Below, piece after piece: positions 20,558-31,585 of a DNA stretch of 64,000 bases (the stretch's first letter is position 1; every line of letters starts with the position of its first letter). Origin of the DNA: Pseudomonas batumici (GTDB lineage: Bacteria > Pseudomonadota > Gammaproteobacteria > Pseudomonadales > Pseudomonadaceae); contig NZ_JXDG01000007.1 in the NCBI RefSeq assembly GCF_000820515.1, positions 40,921-104,920 of the forward strand, read 5' to 3'. The notes under the pieces are model-generated. The model did not search any database, had not been told where the DNA came from, and worked only from the letters and a program-made list of their open reading frames with translations. Position numbers and translations under genes: made by a program.

Positions 20558-21908
20558 AGGCGAGCTTGTGTTCCAGGTAGTGGATGTTCACGCCACCCTT
20601 GCAGAAGCCTTCGTCGCGAACCAGGTCGCGGTGCAGCGGGATGTTGGTCTTGATCCCGTCCACCACGATTTCGTCCAGGGCGTTGCGCATGCGCGCCATG
20701 GCTTCGTCACGGTCCTTGCCGTAGGTGATCAGCTTGCCGATCAACGAGTCATAGTTCGGCGGTACCGCATAACCACTGTACAGGTGCGAGTCGACGCGAA
20801 CGCCGTTGCCGCCCGGTGCGTGGAAATGCTTGACGGTGCCCGGGCTCGGAATGAACTTCTTCGGGTCCTCGGCGTTGATCCGGCACTCCAGGGCATGACC
20901 GCGGATGACCACGTCGTCCTGGGTGTACGACAACGGGTTGCCGGCGGCGATGCTGAGCATCTCCTTGAGGATGTCGATGCCGGTGACCATTTCCGATACC
21001 GGGTGTTCCACCTGCACGCGAGTGTTCATCTCGATGAAGTAGAAGCGGCCGTCCTCGTAGAGAAACTCGAAGGTGCCGGCGCCACGGTAGTTGATGTCGA
21101 TGCACGCCTTGACGCAGCGGGCGAAGACTTCCTGGCGGGCCTTTTCGTCGATGCCCGGGGCCGGTGCTTCTTCCAGGACCTTCTGGTGGCGGCGCTGCAG
21201 CGAGCAGTCGCGGTCACCCAGGTGAATGGCGTGGCCCTGGCCGTCGGACAGCACCTGGACTTCCACGTGACGCGGGTTGGTGAGGAATTTTTCCAGGTAC
21301 ACCATCGGGTTGCCGAACGCCGCGCCGGCTTCGGTGCGGGTCAGCTTGGCCGAGGCGATCAGGTCTTCTTCCTTGTGCACCACGCGCATGCCGCGACCAC
21401 CACCGCCGCCGGCGGCCTTGATGATCACCGGGTAGCCGACTTCACGGCCGATGCGCAGGGCTTCTTCCTCGTCTTCCGGCAGCGGGCCGTCGGAACCGGG
21501 AACGGTCGGTACGCCGGCCTTGATCATGGCGTCCTTGGCCGAAACCTTGTCGCCCATCAGGCGAATGGTGTCGGCTTGCGGGCCGATGAAGGCGAAACCG
21601 GATTTCTCGACCTGTTCGGCGAAGTCGGCGTTTTCCGCGAGGAAGCCGTAGCCCGGGTGGATCGCCGTGGCGCCGGTCACTTCCGCCGCCGCGATGATGG
21701 CCGGGATGTGCAGGTAGGACTGGGCGGCAGACGCCGGGCCGATGCACACGGACTCATCCGCCAGGCCCAGGTGCATCAGCTCCTTGTCGGCCTTGGAGTA
21801 GACGGCGACGGTCTTGATGCCCTGTTCCTTGCACGCGCGCAGGATCCGTAGCGCAATCTCACCGCGGTTGGCGATCAGGACTTTTTCCAACTTCGCAGGT
21901 TTCGACAT
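20553..21908 (-). CDS. accC: Acetyl-CoA carboxylase, biotin carboxylase subunit
   Basis: 451 residues. [22 protein letters not shown] is the biotin carboxylase N-terminus; the glycine-rich ATP loop [10 protein letters not shown] and the active-site region [16 protein letters not shown] are intact. It carboxylates biotin on AccB in the first step of fatty-acid synthesis. The ATG at 21908 is 17 bp from the accB stop. The stop codon lies inside a REP arm, so the last residues may differ from relatives. Confidence 0.97.
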   Translation of the reverse strand: MSKPAKLEKVLIANRGEIALRILRACKEQGIKTVAVYSKADKELMHLGLADESVCIGPASAAQSYLHIPAIIAAAEVTGATAIHPGYGFLAENADFAEQVEKSGFAFIGPQADTIRLMGDKVSAKDAMIKAGVPTVPGSDGPLPEDEEEALRIGREVGYPVIIKAAGGGGGRGMRVVHKEEDLIASAKLTRTEAGAAFGNPMVYLEKFLTNPRHVEVQVLSDGQGHAIHLGDRDCSLQRRHQKVLEEAPAPGIDEKARQEVFARCVKACIDINYRGAGTFEFLYEDGRFYFIEMNTRVQVEHPVSEMVTGIDILKEMLSIAAGNPLSYTQDDVVIRGHALECRINAEDPKKFIPSPGTVKHFHAPGGNGVRVDSHLYSGYAVPPNYDSLIGKLITYGKDRDEAMARMRNALDEIVVDGIKTNIPLHRDLVRDEGFCKGGVNIHYLEHKLAL

Positions 21909-21925
21909 CGTTGGCTCTCCGCGCT

Positions 21926-22393
21926 TCAAACGATGGTGAACAGCGGTTGGTCGTACTCAACCGGCTGGCCGTCTTCGACGAGGATGGATTCGATCACACC
22001 GCTGTTTTCGGCTTCGATGTGGTTCATCATCTTCATGGCTTCGACGATGCACAGGATGTCGCCTTTCTTCACGCTCTGGCCGACTTCGACGAAAGAGGCG
22101 GAGGTTGGCGAGGCCTTGCGATAGAAGGTGCCGACCATCGGCGAACGGGCTACTGCGCCGTTCAGTGCCGGGGCGGCCGCAGCGGCTGGAGCTGCTGCCA
22201 CTGCCGCAGGCGCGGCAACCGGAGCGGCGGCGGCGACAGGCGCGGCCATCGGTGCCGGTGCGTAGTACTGCTGCGCCGGGGTCTTGCTGTGGCGGCTGAT
22301 GCGTACGGACTCTTCGCCTTCCTTGATCTCAAGCTCGTCGATACCGGACTCTTCCAGCAACTCGATCAGTTTCTTAACTTTACGGATATCCAT
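21926..22393 (-). CDS. accB: Biotin carboxyl carrier protein of acetyl-CoA carboxylase
   Basis: 155 residues. It has an N-terminal helical part ([17 protein letters not shown]), an Ala/Pro-rich flexible linker (about 45-80), and a C-terminal biotinyl domain with the biotinylation motif EAMKMMN. It carries the carboxyl group between AccC and AccDA. First gene of accB-accC; aroQ lies 24 bp upstream, so the three may share a transcript. Confidence 0.97.
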   Translation of the reverse strand: MDIRKVKKLIELLEESGIDELEIKEGEESVRISRHSKTPAQQYYAPAPMAAPVAAAAPVAAPAAVAAAPAAAAAPALNGAVARSPMVGTFYRKASPTSASFVEVGQSVKKGDILCIVEAMKMMNHIEAENSGVIESILVEDGQPVEYDQPLFTIV

Positions 22394-22417
22394 TAATCGT
22401 CAACTCCCAAGGGTCGG

Positions 22418-22873
22418 TCAGGGGTGTTTAGCCTGTGATTCAAGCTGTTCCAGGGCGGCCTCCAGGGCCAGTCGATAACCGCTGGCGCCAAGGCCGCAGA
22501 TCACTCCCACAGCGACATCTGAAAAGTAGGAGTGATGGCGGAAAGGTTCGCGTTTGTGCACGTTCGACAAATGCACTTCGATGAATGGGATGCTCACCGC
22601 CAGCAGCGCGTCACGTAATGCGACACTTGTATGCGTAAAAGCCGCCGGATTGATCAGAATGAAGTCCACGCCTTCGCCGCGGGCGGCGTGGATCCGCTCG
22701 ATCAGTTCGTACTCGGCGTTGCTTTGCAGGTACAGCAGATGGTGCCCGGCCTCGCGGGCCCGGCGCTCCAGGTCCTGGTTGATCTCGGGCAGCGTCACCG
22801 CGCCATAGACCCCCGGCTCGCGGGTACCGAGCAGGTTCAGGTTGGGGCCGTGCAGAACCAGAAGCGTCGCCAT
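22418..22873 (-). CDS. aroQ: Type II 3-dehydroquinate dehydratase
   Basis: 151 residues, standard length. [20 protein letters not shown] is the family signature with the catalytic Tyr; [17 protein letters not shown] and [18 protein letters not shown] (catalytic His) follow. It is the third step of the shikimate pathway. It lies directly upstream of accBC, as in other pseudomonads. Confidence 0.97.
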   Translation of the reverse strand: MATLLVLHGPNLNLLGTREPGVYGAVTLPEINQDLERRAREAGHHLLYLQSNAEYELIERIHAARGEGVDFILINPAAFTHTSVALRDALLAVSIPFIEVHLSNVHKREPFRHHSYFSDVAVGVICGLGASGYRLALEAALEQLESQAKHP

Positions 22874-23039
22874 CTGCTGTTCCTTGTTGTCTGTGGGCAG
22901 GCGTCAAAACCCGGCGACTATGCCCCAAAGACTTTGTGACTGTCCAGTTCTCTGCAATAGCCAGCACGATAACCGATATTCGCGCGAAATTTGTGACCAC
23001 GGTGTTGGATCCGGTCATTCGCTCCCGAGTGGCGGCGTA

Positions 23040-25001
23040 TCAGACGCGAAACGCCTGCACGGCGGTACGCAACTGTCCGCCCAGCACCAGCAGGTGTTCG
23101 CCCTGGCTGCGACCTTCGCCGATGCGCAGCAGGTTGTCACCGCCCAACTGGTGAATACGCTCGCTGTGATCGCGAATCTCGCTGACCGCGCCGCTTTGCT
23201 GGGCGGTGACATCGGCGATGCGCACCGCGGTGTCGGCAATGGTCTGGATCGCCCCGACAATCTTGTCCAGGGCTCCGTCCGCGGCCTGTGCCTGGCTGGC
23301 CGTGGCCTCGGCATGTTCGACCTGGGCGCGCATGCCTTCCACCGACTGCCGCGCCGCGCTCTGCAGGCCGGCGATCAGTGTCTGGATCTCGCCTGTGGCC
23401 CCGGCCGTGCGTTGTGCCAGGCTGCGTACCTCTTCGGCCACCACGGCGAAACCACGGCCCATTTCCCCGGCGCGGGCGGCTTCGATGGCGGCGTTGAGGG
23501 CCAGCAGGTTGGTCTGGTCGGCAATCGAGCGAATCACTGTCAGCACGCCGCCGATGGTGGCCGACTCCTCGGCCAGTTGCTCGATCATCTGGGCGTTGCC
23601 CTGGACTTCGCCGACCAGCGCATGCAGGCCGGTCAGGCTCAGGCCGATGACCTTCTGGCCGTGTTCCACCGCGCTGCCGGCGCTGCGGCTGGCATCGGCG
23701 GCCTGGCTGGCATCGCCGGCCACCTGCTGGATGGTGGCTTCCAGTTCGCCGAGGGCGTCGCGAATCTGCGCGGTGTCGCCGGCCTGGCGCTCGGCGCCGG
23801 TATGCAGGCCGCCGCTCAGGTCCGCCAGGGCGCGGCTGCTGCCGGCGACTTCCTCTGCGTTCTGCCGGATGGTGCCCACCAGGTCCACCAGATAAGCCCG
23901 CAGGCGGTTCAGCGAGGCTTCGATGTCATGCAGCTCGCGGTTGGTCTTGCCCAGCTGGATATCCCGGCCGAAGTCGCCTTCGGCCCAGGTCGACAGTGCC
24001 GGCGCGAGGTTGCTCAGGACGCGGGCCAGCTTGCGCTGCAGGGTGTCGATCAGCAGGGCGATCAGCAGAATCAGGCCGATCATCACGCCCTGCATCAGCC
24101 TGACCTCGCCCTGGATCTTGCCATGCTGGGCACGGACCACCGGCTCCAGCGCGGCAATCCCTTGCTGCACGGCGTTGATCTTGAGATGGGTCGCGGTTGC
24201 CAGGTCTGCGCGCTTCTGGATCTGCTCGCGGGTGCGGGCCAGTTCCGCCGGGTAGCGGGTCAGCAGGCTGTGCAGTTCGCGCTTGAGGTCGACGCCGGTG
24301 TCCTGGGCTGCGGCCTTTTCGCTATTGCCCAGGCCCATCATGGCGCTGAAATCGTCGGTATTGGATTCGCTGCTGGCGGTCACGCCGAGCAAGGGCAGGG
24401 CTTCGAGTTGTTCGGCCTGGCCGCGGATGCTCGCCAGCTCGCGCTCGACGTCGGCGGCCAGTTCGCTGCGCCCGCTGCTGACCAGTTTGTCCCGTGCCAG
24501 GCTCAGCTTGGCCAGGTGCGACGAGGCCGCCAGCAAGGGCGGCAGGTAGGCGGCCGCTTCCGGGGTCTTGGCCCCGGTGGCGTATTGGCTCAGCTGGTCG
24601 AGGTTGCCGCCCAGTTCGCGTTCGGCCTGGAGCAGCAGGGCCTGGGGATCGCCGGCCAGCTTACCGGCGGCCAGCAGGTCGGTCTTGCTGAAGTCGTTGA
24701 GGGCGGCGAGGCTCGGGCGCAGGGTGGCGGTCATGTCCGCCGGCAGGGCCCCGAGTTCCTTTTCCAGTTGCTCGATGGCCTGGCTCGCACTGCTCAGGCG
24801 CAAGGCGTCGCCGCTGCCCAGGTAGTCTTCGATATTGCGCGCCGCCTGGTTCTGGAACTGTTGCGACAGGCTGAGGTAACGCTCCATCAACTGGTAGGGG
24901 CGCTCCAGCGCCTGCTGCGACCACCAGAGCGTGGCGCCGAGCGCCAGGCAGACGGCGACGAGCAGCAGGGTGTTGAGATTGGTCAGCAGCTTCAGGCGCA
25001 T
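23040..25001 (-). CDS. Methyl-accepting chemotaxis protein, CtpL-like
   Basis: 653 residues. TM1 is at about 11-28 and TM2 at 304-320, framing a long mainly helical periplasmic domain of about 275 residues, as in helical-bimodular chemoreceptors. HAMP-like sequence, then the signalling hairpin with [20 protein letters not shown] and [11 protein letters not shown]. In P. aeruginosa the equivalent place, between aroQ and gcbA, is held by ctpL, a receptor linked to inorganic phosphate; that identity is inferred from position and domain type. No CheR-docking pentapeptide is visible at the C-terminus. Confidence 0.85.
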   Translation of the reverse strand: MRLKLLTNLNTLLLVAVCLALGATLWWSQQALERPYQLMERYLSLSQQFQNQAARNIEDYLGSGDALRLSSASQAIEQLEKELGALPADMTATLRPSLAALNDFSKTDLLAAGKLAGDPQALLLQAERELGGNLDQLSQYATGAKTPEAAAYLPPLLAASSHLAKLSLARDKLVSSGRSELAADVERELASIRGQAEQLEALPLLGVTASSESNTDDFSAMMGLGNSEKAAAQDTGVDLKRELHSLLTRYPAELARTREQIQKRADLATATHLKINAVQQGIAALEPVVRAQHGKIQGEVRLMQGVMIGLILLIALLIDTLQRKLARVLSNLAPALSTWAEGDFGRDIQLGKTNRELHDIEASLNRLRAYLVDLVGTIRQNAEEVAGSSRALADLSGGLHTGAERQAGDTAQIRDALGELEATIQQVAGDASQAADASRSAGSAVEHGQKVIGLSLTGLHALVGEVQGNAQMIEQLAEESATIGGVLTVIRSIADQTNLLALNAAIEAARAGEMGRGFAVVAEEVRSLAQRTAGATGEIQTLIAGLQSAARQSVEGMRAQVEHAEATASQAQAADGALDKIVGAIQTIADTAVRIADVTAQQSGAVSEIRDHSERIHQLGGDNLLRIGEGRSQGEHLLVLGGQLRTAVQAFRV

Positions 25002-25056
25002 TCAGGATTCTATCCACGACAAAGAGTGGTAAGTGCCTGAAGTTATTGCTGTTTTG

Positions 25057-26718
25057 TTACAAGGTCATGACGGAGTCGGTGGAATCCGATGAAAAGCTGG
25101 CACTTTGCCTTGCTGCTTGCACCCGGTTGCGCCCGGCATGTTTGGCGCGGTAGAGCGCTTCGTCGGCCTGGGTGGCCATCATCAGGCTGTCGGAATCGGC
25201 CTGCAGTTCGACGACGCCGGCGCTGAAGGTGCACCACAGGTCCTGCGGTTGTGCCGGGTAGTGGATTTCCGCGAAGCGCTGGCGAATTTCATCCAGCACC
25301 TTGTAGGCCGACTCGATGTCGGTGTCGGGCATGACGATGGCGAACTCTTCGCCGCCATAACGGCCGATGAAGTCGGTCTTGCGCAGGCGTTGCTTGAGAA
25401 ACAGCGCCAGGCTCTTGATCACCCGGTCGCCCATGGGGTGACCGTGGCTGTCGTTGACCCGCTTGAAGTGGTCGATGTCGAGCATCGCGAAGCTCAGCGG
25501 CTTGCATTCGCGGCGGGCGCGGAAGCTGCAATCTTCGAGCAGTTGCAGGATATGGGTGTGGTTGTACAGGCCGGTGAGGCTGTCGCGGACCATCCGCGCC
25601 TTGAGGTTGCGCGCCCGGGCGGCCCGGTTGCGCACGGTGGTGATCAGGTGGCGTGGCTTGATCGGCTTGGTCAGGAAGTCGTCGCCGCCCTCGCTCATGG
25701 CGTCGAGCTGCTTGTCCAGGTCGTCCTCGGCCGACAGGTAGATGATCGGCACGCTGACATAACGGTCGTTGTGACGGATCACCTTGGCCAGCTCGGTGCC
25801 GGTGCAGGCCGGCATGTACATGTCGAGGATGATCAGGTCGGGCTGGAAGTCCGCCAGCTCGGCCATGGCCTGGATCGGATCGATCAGGGTCCGGGTGACG
25901 ATCCCGGCGCTGTTGAGCAGGCGTTCGGTGTGCAGCGCCTGGGCCCGCGAGTCGTCGATGATCAGTACCTTGTACGGATCGTATTGGGCGACGCAGGTGA
26001 GGATTTCGATTTTCTCCAGCAGGCTCGAGGCTTCCAGGGCGCCGGTGAGGAACTCCTGGCCGCCGGCGCGCACGGCGGCCAGGCGGGTCGGGGTGTCGGT
26101 TTCGTGGAGACTGAAGAACAGCAGCGGCAGCTTGTGTTCCAGACCGAGCTGCGCTTCGGCGGCCAGGTGCAGGCCCATGCCGGCGCCGCTGAAGTCGACG
26201 TCCATGACAATGGCCGAAGGCAGGCGTTCGGCCATTGACGAACGGAACGCCGCGACACTGTCCAGCGATTGGGCGCTGAGGCCGAAGAACTCCAGTTGCT
26301 TGGCCAGGCGCTCGGCGCGGTCGTGGTCTTGCAGCATCACGTAGACGGGCTTGCGCAGCGGCGGCAGGAAGGTCTGTTCGAGCTGGTCGCCGTGGCGCAG
26401 GCCGGTGCGCGACAGGCGCTGCATCAGGCGGTTGAGTTCGGTGATCAGGCCGCTGCTCAGGCGCCCGCGGTTGGCCCCTACCGCTTCCAGGGAGTGGCCG
26501 ATGTGGCGGGCCAGCTGGGTGTGTTCGGGTTGTTCGAAGCGTTCGGCGAAGCGCAGCAGGCGCAGGTTGGCCTCGCTCAGCTCGGACATGTCGGCGCTCG
26601 ACCATTCGCTGCGCTGCAGGCGTTGCCAGATCTCGAGGATCTGCCGGGCCTGGTGAATGACCCGCTGGGCAAAGTGCTGCTTGAGGCGCTCGCGGCTGGG
26701 GTCTTCTGGCTCGGTCAT
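25057..26718 (-). CDS. gcbA: Diguanylate cyclase with two receiver domains, GcbA-like
   Basis: 553 residues. Helical N-terminus (1-115, possibly Hpt-like), first receiver (about 124-245), second receiver (249-365; IIDD, Asp299, Lys351), then GGDEF (370-535) with the active-site GGEEF at 455-459 and an RxxD inhibitory site (RKTD, 446-449) five residues before it. It should make c-di-GMP and be feedback-inhibited. GcbA of P. fluorescens and P. aeruginosa affects attachment and dispersal; the order chemoreceptor-gcbA next to DUF2333 supports the name. Confidence 0.9.
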   Translation of the reverse strand: MTEPEDPSRERLKQHFAQRVIHQARQILEIWQRLQRSEWSSADMSELSEANLRLLRFAERFEQPEHTQLARHIGHSLEAVGANRGRLSSGLITELNRLMQRLSRTGLRHGDQLEQTFLPPLRKPVYVMLQDHDRAERLAKQLEFFGLSAQSLDSVAAFRSSMAERLPSAIVMDVDFSGAGMGLHLAAEAQLGLEHKLPLLFFSLHETDTPTRLAAVRAGGQEFLTGALEASSLLEKIEILTCVAQYDPYKVLIIDDSRAQALHTERLLNSAGIVTRTLIDPIQAMAELADFQPDLIILDMYMPACTGTELAKVIRHNDRYVSVPIIYLSAEDDLDKQLDAMSEGGDDFLTKPIKPRHLITTVRNRAARARNLKARMVRDSLTGLYNHTHILQLLEDCSFRARRECKPLSFAMLDIDHFKRVNDSHGHPMGDRVIKSLALFLKQRLRKTDFIGRYGGEEFAIVMPDTDIESAYKVLDEIRQRFAEIHYPAQPQDLWCTFSAGVVELQADSDSLMMATQADEALYRAKHAGRNRVQAARQSASFSSDSTDSVMTL

Positions 26719-27028
26719 ATCCTGACTACTAGTAAGGGGAGGAACGGCTGGGGTCGACTGATGGCTCTATGCTAGCAGCTCTTTGGGTCAATGGCGGTGT
26801 CGTACGTCAATTAACCTCATTCATTTGGTGACCCGCCGGTCAAAGGGTGAGTGTTATCCCACAACAAGAGCGGATAGGTCGTATCGAGGAGGCGTCCTGT
26901 CGGGGCTTGATTTATAGTGCTCGCACGGATGGCAACGCTGCCGTGTCCCTGGCCTGCTGCAAAGACAGGAAAGGCACGATGGAGCAGGGTTGTGGTCGAA
27001 CCGATGAATTCAGGAAAAGGATAGAGCC
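26719..27028. other. Divergent intergenic region gcbA / DUF2333
   Basis: 310 bp carrying both promoters. TTGATTTATAGT at about 26908-26919 may belong to a promoter for the plus-strand gene. The ribosome binding site AAAGGAT lies 9 nt before the ATG at 27029. I see no convincing small gene or RNA here. Confidence 0.4.
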
Positions 27029-28096
27029 ATGCTGGACTGGAAAAAACGCGAAGACAGCGCGCCGGAGCGTGCCGCCGCCCCCAAGTCGGCGACCCACGGT
27101 TACTTTCGCGGGGTGCTGTTCAGTCGTGCGCTGGCGACGCTGCTGGGCCTGTACCTGCTGGTCACGATCCTGATCGGCTGGTACTGGAGCCAGGAGCCGG
27201 CGTTGTTTCCGGTGCAGCAGAATGCGCAACTAGCCGCGGAGAAGGACGGTCGCAAGATGGTGGTGGGCTACACCACGGTCGAAACCCTCAAGACCGTGGC
27301 CGGCACCTTGCTGAACAAGCCCGGTGGCTACCTGTCCAACGACCGCTTTCCGCCGGGCGTCTGGCTGGACGATATTCCCCACTGGGAATACGGCGTACTG
27401 GTTCAGGTCCGCGACCTGACCCGCGCCCTGCGCAAGGACTTCGCCCGCTCCCAGTCGCAATCGGCTGAAGATGCCGACCTGGCCAAGGCCGAGCCGCGCT
27501 TCAACTTCGACAACAAGAGCTGGATGCTGCCGTCCAGCGAGTCGGAGTACCAGGAAGGGATCAACTCCCTGAGCCGCTACCAGGCCCGTTTGTCCGACCC
27601 GAACCAGAGCACCGCGCAGTTCTATGCCCGTGCCGACAACCTGAACAACTGGCTCGGCGATGTGGCGACCCGCCTGGGTTCGCTGTCCCAGCGCCTGTCG
27701 GCCAGCGTCGGGCGGGTCAAGCTCAACACCGCGCTGAAAACCGAAAGCGTGATCCCGGGGCAGGTGCCGCAGGTCGACGAGGAAATCGTCGAAACCCCGT
27801 GGTTGCAGATCGACGACGTGTTCTATGAGGCGCGCGGCCAGGCCTGGGCGCTGTCCCACCTGTTGCGGGCCATCGAAGTCGACTTCGCCGATGTCTTGGC
27901 GAAGAAGAACGCCACGGTCAGTGTGCGGCAGATCATTCGCGAACTGGAGGCGTCGCAGCAGCGGGTGTGGAGCCCGATGATCCTCAATGGCAGTGGCTTC
28001 GGCGTCCTGGCGAATCACTCGCTGGTGATGGCCAACTACATTTCCCGCGCCAACGCCGCGGTGATCGATTTGCGTCAACTGCTGAACCAGGGCTGA
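27029..28096 (+). CDS. DUF2333 family membrane protein
   Basis: 355 residues with one N-terminal membrane segment (about 33-53, ALATLLGLYLLVTILIGWYW) and a large soluble domain, presumably periplasmic. The QEPALFPVQQNA and GGYLSNDRFPPGVWLDDIPHWEYGVLVQVRDL blocks are typical of DUF2333. The family's function is unknown. It heads a plus-strand run DUF2333-NUDIX-yciH-speA with the same order as in P. aeruginosa, and is divergent from gcbA. Confidence 0.88.
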   Translation: MLDWKKREDSAPERAAAPKSATHGYFRGVLFSRALATLLGLYLLVTILIGWYWSQEPALFPVQQNAQLAAEKDGRKMVVGYTTVETLKTVAGTLLNKPGGYLSNDRFPPGVWLDDIPHWEYGVLVQVRDLTRALRKDFARSQSQSAEDADLAKAEPRFNFDNKSWMLPSSESEYQEGINSLSRYQARLSDPNQSTAQFYARADNLNNWLGDVATRLGSLSQRLSASVGRVKLNTALKTESVIPGQVPQVDEEIVETPWLQIDDVFYEARGQAWALSHLLRAIEVDFADVLAKKNATVSVRQIIRELEASQQRVWSPMILNGSGFGVLANHSLVMANYISRANAAVIDLRQLLNQG

Positions 28097-28099
28097 GCC

Positions 28100-28627
28100 A
28101 TGGACAATGCTTCGAAGGAGGCCCGGCACCGCGCCGCCTCCGACGCCGAACAGATCGCCTGGGTCGACGCCGATGACCATCTGCTCGGCGCCCTGGCCCG
28201 GGCCGAGCTGCGCGAGCGCGGCCTGATCGGGCGCGGCACCTTTATCCTGCTGTTCAACTCCGCCGGTGAGCTGTGCGTGCATCGGCGCACCTTGAGCAAG
28301 GCCATCTACCCCGGTTACTGGGACGTGGCCGCCGGCGGCATGGTCCAGGCGGATGAAAGCTACGCCGAGTCCGCCGCCCGTGAGCTGGAAGAGGAGCTGG
28401 GCGTCAGTGGCGTGCCGCTGACCGAGCACGAGCACTTTTTCTTCGACCAGCCGGACAACCGTCTCTGGTGCGCGGTGTTCAGCGCGGTCTGGGACGGACC
28501 GCTGCGGTTGCAGCCGGAAGAGGTCCTCGAAGCGCGTTTTATCCCGGTTGACCAGGCGCTGCGCGAAACCCTGGAAAAGCCCTATTGTCCGGACTCCCTG
28601 GCGGCGTTGAAACGTTATCTGCAATAA
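28100..28627 (+). CDS. NUDIX hydrolase, YfcD-like
   Basis: 175 residues. A perfect Nudix box G-x5-E-x7-REL-EEELGV is at about residues 77-99 (GMVQADESYAES, RELEEELGV). The N-terminus EQIAWVDADDHLLGALARAELRERGLIGRG and CVHRRTLSKAIYPGYWDVAAGG resemble isopentenyl-diphosphate-isomerase-like/YfcD Nudix enzymes. The substrate is not predictable from sequence. Three bp separate it from the DUF2333 gene, so the two are co-transcribed. Confidence 0.9.
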   Translation: MDNASKEARHRAASDAEQIAWVDADDHLLGALARAELRERGLIGRGTFILLFNSAGELCVHRRTLSKAIYPGYWDVAAGGMVQADESYAESAARELEEELGVSGVPLTEHEHFFFDQPDNRLWCAVFSAVWDGPLRLQPEEVLEARFIPVDQALRETLEKPYCPDSLAALKRYLQ

Positions 28628-28832
28628 CACGGCAGCGACGTCGCAAAAGCTTCATCAATTGGCGCCGATTGGCTATTGGGCCGAGGGCTTTTTGCCGTTA
28701 CACTGCGCGCCTTTCAAAAGCTGCGGCGGCATTGCCCGCCGCAGTTGCGCTGCCCCTGCCTGAGTGGGGCTTCGCGGTCGCAGGCCCCTCCCGGGGTGCG
28801 ACCAGTCTTTAGTCCTCCCAAGAGGATTACCG

Positions 28833-29204
28833 GTGGCCAAAAAAGCCGCATCCTTCGCCGCCCTCGGTGGCCTGGTGTTCTCCACCGACGCAGGTCGACA
28901 TTGCCCGGACTGTAGCCAGCCGGTGGCCGCCTGCATCTGCAAACAAACCGTTCTCCCGGCCGGCGACGGCATTGCCCGCGTGCGTCGCGAAAGCAAGGGT
29001 CGTGGCGGCAAGACGGTGACCACCATCACCGGCGTGCCACTGGCCGAAGAGGCCCTCAAGGAGCTGGCGACGACGTTGAAGAAACGTTGTGGGACCGGTG
29101 GAGCCTTGAAAGACGGCGTCATCGAGATCCAGGGCGATCACGTCGAGTTGCTGCTGGCCGAACTGGTCAAACACGGTTTCAAGGCGAAGAAGTCCGGCGG
29201 CTAG
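28833..29204 (+). CDS. YciH/SUI1 family translation factor
   Basis: 123 residues. VAKKAASFAALGGLVFSTDAGR is followed by a CPDC...CIC cysteine cluster (about 24-37) and the C-terminal SUI1 domain (RGGKTVTTITGVP, LKKRCGTGGALKDGVIEIQGDH). SUI1-type factors act in start-site fidelity; YciH in bacteria has been linked to inhibition of translation under stress. The start is a GTG at 28833 with AGAGGA 7 nt upstream; this is where family similarity begins. Confidence 0.9.
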   Translation: MAKKAASFAALGGLVFSTDAGRHCPDCSQPVAACICKQTVLPAGDGIARVRRESKGRGGKTVTTITGVPLAEEALKELATTLKKRCGTGGALKDGVIEIQGDHVELLLAELVKHGFKAKKSGG

Positions 29205-29287
29205 CAGCCTCTGTGAAAACCACTGTGCAGTGACCTGCCGGGCTGAACGAGGCCGGGCTGTCGTCCCCAGGGTTTTCACAGAGCCTG
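29205..29287. repeat. Long inverted repeat between yciH and speA
   Basis: CAGCCTCTGTGAAAACC (29205-29221) faces GGTTTTCACAGAGCCTG (29271-29287) with one mismatch in 17 bp. The 49 bp between contain a second small palindrome (CACTG-TG-CAGTG) and a repeated GCCGGGCTG. There is no T-run after the stem, so it is not an ordinary terminator. Confidence 0.7.
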
Positions 29288-29426
29288 TTTTCGAACGGCC
29301 TCTAAACTCGGTGCTGGATTCAAGGTCTTAGTCCCTTGTATGCAGGCGAATCGTCATTTTAATTCTTTAGACTGCGCGCAGCCTGGACCCAGGCGGCGCT
29401 ATTTGACTTCTTTATAGGGGACTTCG

Positions 29427-31340
29427 ATGTCCGTACGACGCACACGCAAGGACGATGGCAGCCAATGGACAGTTGCGGACAGCCGCAGTGTTTATGGGAT
29501 CCGCCATTGGGGGGCCGGGTATTTCGCGATCAATGACGCCGGTCGCGTCGAGGTTCGTCCGAACGGTCCGAGCAGTTCGCCCATCGACCTCTTCGAGCAG
29601 GTCGACGAACTGCGCAAGAGCGGTTTGTCCTTGCCGTTGCTGGTGCGCTTCCCGGATATCCTGCAGGACCGTGTCCGCCAACTGACCGGGGCGTTTGACG
29701 CCAACATCGAACGTCTGGAGTACCAGAGCAAGTACACCGCGTTGTACCCGATCAAGGTCAACCAGCAGGAAGCGGTGATCGAGAACATCATCGCCACCCA
29801 GAACGTTTCCATCGGCCTGGAAGCCGGTTCCAAGCCGGAGCTGCTGGCGGTGCTGGCCCTGGCGCCGAAGGGCGGCACCATTGTCTGCAACGGCTACAAG
29901 GACCGCGAGTTCATTCGCCTGGCGCTGATGGGCCAGAAGCTCGGTCACACGGTGTTCATCGTGATCGAGAAAGAATCCGAGGTCGAACTGGTGATCGAAG
30001 AGGCCGCCAGCCTCAAGGTCAAGCCACGGATCGGCCTGCGGGTGCGCCTGTCGTCCCTGGCCTCGAGCAAGTGGGCCGACACCGGTGGCGAAAAGTCCAA
30101 GTTCGGCCTCTCGGCGGCGCAGTTGCTGTCGGTGGTCGAGCGTTTCCGCGACGCCGGCCTGGACCAGGGCATTCGCCTGCTGCACTTCCACATGGGTTCG
30201 CAGATCGCCAACCTGGCGGACTACCAGTACGGTTTCAAGGAAGCGATCCGCTACTACGGCGAACTGCGCAACCTCGGCCTGCCGGTGGACCACATCGACG
30301 TCGGCGGCGGCCTGGGGGTGGACTACGACGGTACCCACTCGCGCAATGCCAGCTCGATCAACTACGACATGGATGACTACGCCGGTGTCGTGGTCGGCAT
30401 GCTCAAGGAGTTCTGCGATGCACAGAACCTGCCGCATCCGAACATCTTTTCCGAAAGCGGCCGTTCGCTGACCGCCCACCACGCCATGCTGGTGGTGCAG
30501 GTGACCGACGTCGAGAAGCACAACGACGACGTGCCACGCATCGAGAACCCGGAGAACCTGCCGGAAACCGTGCAGTGGCTGGTGGAGCTGCTGGGGCCGA
30601 CCGATATCGAGATGGTCACCGAAACCTACTGGCGCGCCACGCACTACATGAGCGACGTGGCCACCCAGTACGCCGACGGCAAGCTGACCCTGGCCGAGAA
30701 AGCCCTGGCCGAGCAATGCTATTTCGCCGTATGCCGGCGCCTGCACAACTCGTTGAAGGCCCGCCAGCGTTCGCACCGCCAGGTGCTCGACGAGCTCAAC
30801 GACAAGCTGGCCGACAAGTACATCTGCAACTTCTCGGTGTTCCAGAGCCTGCCGGATACCTGGGCCATCGGCCAGGTCCTGCCGATCCTGCCGCTGCACC
30901 GTCTCGACGAAGAGCCGCTGCGCCGCGCGGTGCTGCAGGACCTGACCTGTGACTCCGACGGCAAGATCAAGCAATACGTCGACGAGCAGAGCATCGAGAC
31001 CAGCCTGCCGGTACACGCCCTGAACGACGGCGAGGACTACCTGCTGGGGATCTTCCTGGTGGGCGCCTACCAGGAAATTCTCGGTGACATGCACAACCTG
31101 TTCGGCGATACCGACTCGGTGAACATCTACCAGAACGCCGATGGCAGCGTTTACCACGCCGGTATCGAAACCCACGACACCATCGAAGACATGCTGCGTT
31201 ATGTGCACCTGTCGCCGGAGGAACTGATGACGCACTACCGCGACAAAGTCGCCAGCGCGAACATCAGTGTCAAGGAGCGTACCCAGTACCTGGACGCCTT
31301 GCGCCTGGGGCTGACCCGCTCTTCGTACCTGTCTTCATGA
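29427..31340 (+). CDS. speA: Biosynthetic arginine decarboxylase
   Basis: 637 residues, standard length. It has [15 protein letters not shown] with the PLP-binding lysine, [15 protein letters not shown], the glycine-rich phosphate site [13 protein letters not shown], and the C-terminal CDSDGKI block with the catalytic cysteine. It makes agmatine for putrescine synthesis. The ATG at 29427 has a GGGGA sequence about 6 nt upstream. A strong terminator lies about 80 bp downstream, closing the plus-strand block. Confidence 0.97.
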   Translation: MSVRRTRKDDGSQWTVADSRSVYGIRHWGAGYFAINDAGRVEVRPNGPSSSPIDLFEQVDELRKSGLSLPLLVRFPDILQDRVRQLTGAFDANIERLEYQSKYTALYPIKVNQQEAVIENIIATQNVSIGLEAGSKPELLAVLALAPKGGTIVCNGYKDREFIRLALMGQKLGHTVFIVIEKESEVELVIEEAASLKVKPRIGLRVRLSSLASSKWADTGGEKSKFGLSAAQLLSVVERFRDAGLDQGIRLLHFHMGSQIANLADYQYGFKEAIRYYGELRNLGLPVDHIDVGGGLGVDYDGTHSRNASSINYDMDDYAGVVVGMLKEFCDAQNLPHPNIFSESGRSLTAHHAMLVVQVTDVEKHNDDVPRIENPENLPETVQWLVELLGPTDIEMVTETYWRATHYMSDVATQYADGKLTLAEKALAEQCYFAVCRRLHNSLKARQRSHRQVLDELNDKLADKYICNFSVFQSLPDTWAIGQVLPILPLHRLDEEPLRRAVLQDLTCDSDGKIKQYVDEQSIETSLPVHALNDGEDYLLGIFLVGAYQEILGDMHNLFGDTDSVNIYQNADGSVYHAGIETHDTIEDMLRYVHLSPEELMTHYRDKVASANISVKERTQYLDALRLGLTRSSYLSS

Positions 31341-31421
31341 GGCTGCGCCAATAGTTCCTAGGAAATGGCCTTGTTTGAATTTGGTTGTTTCCTGTGAGTC
31401 TGTAGGTAATGTCTGTTTGTC

Positions 31422-31450
31422 AAAAACCCACCCTCCGCGGTGGGTTTTTT
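31422..31450 (+). terminator. Rho-independent terminator after speA
   Basis: AAAAACCCACC (31422-31432) pairs with GGTGGGTTTTT (31439-31449) across a 6-nt loop, and a T-run continues to 31451. It is symmetrical enough to work in both directions. Confidence 0.93.
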
Positions 31451-31585
31451 ATGCCTTGGAGCCAAGATGGTGGCTTCCAGTATTCCGTGTTTTGCGTAGG
31501 TCTTTTCTCTAACTCTACTTCGGCCCTCTACTCGGCCTTGTCTCTCGGCGAGAATCCCGGTTGGGCCCACGTATGAGGAAAGCCA

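Noticed and set aside
27230..31235. Long minus-strand frames opposite DUF2333, NUDIX and speA
   Set aside because: Shadows; the plus-strand genes carry signature motifs.
31341..31585. Possible small RNA between speA and vgrG
   Set aside because: Only the speA terminator is evident; no promoter or further structure supports a separate RNA.
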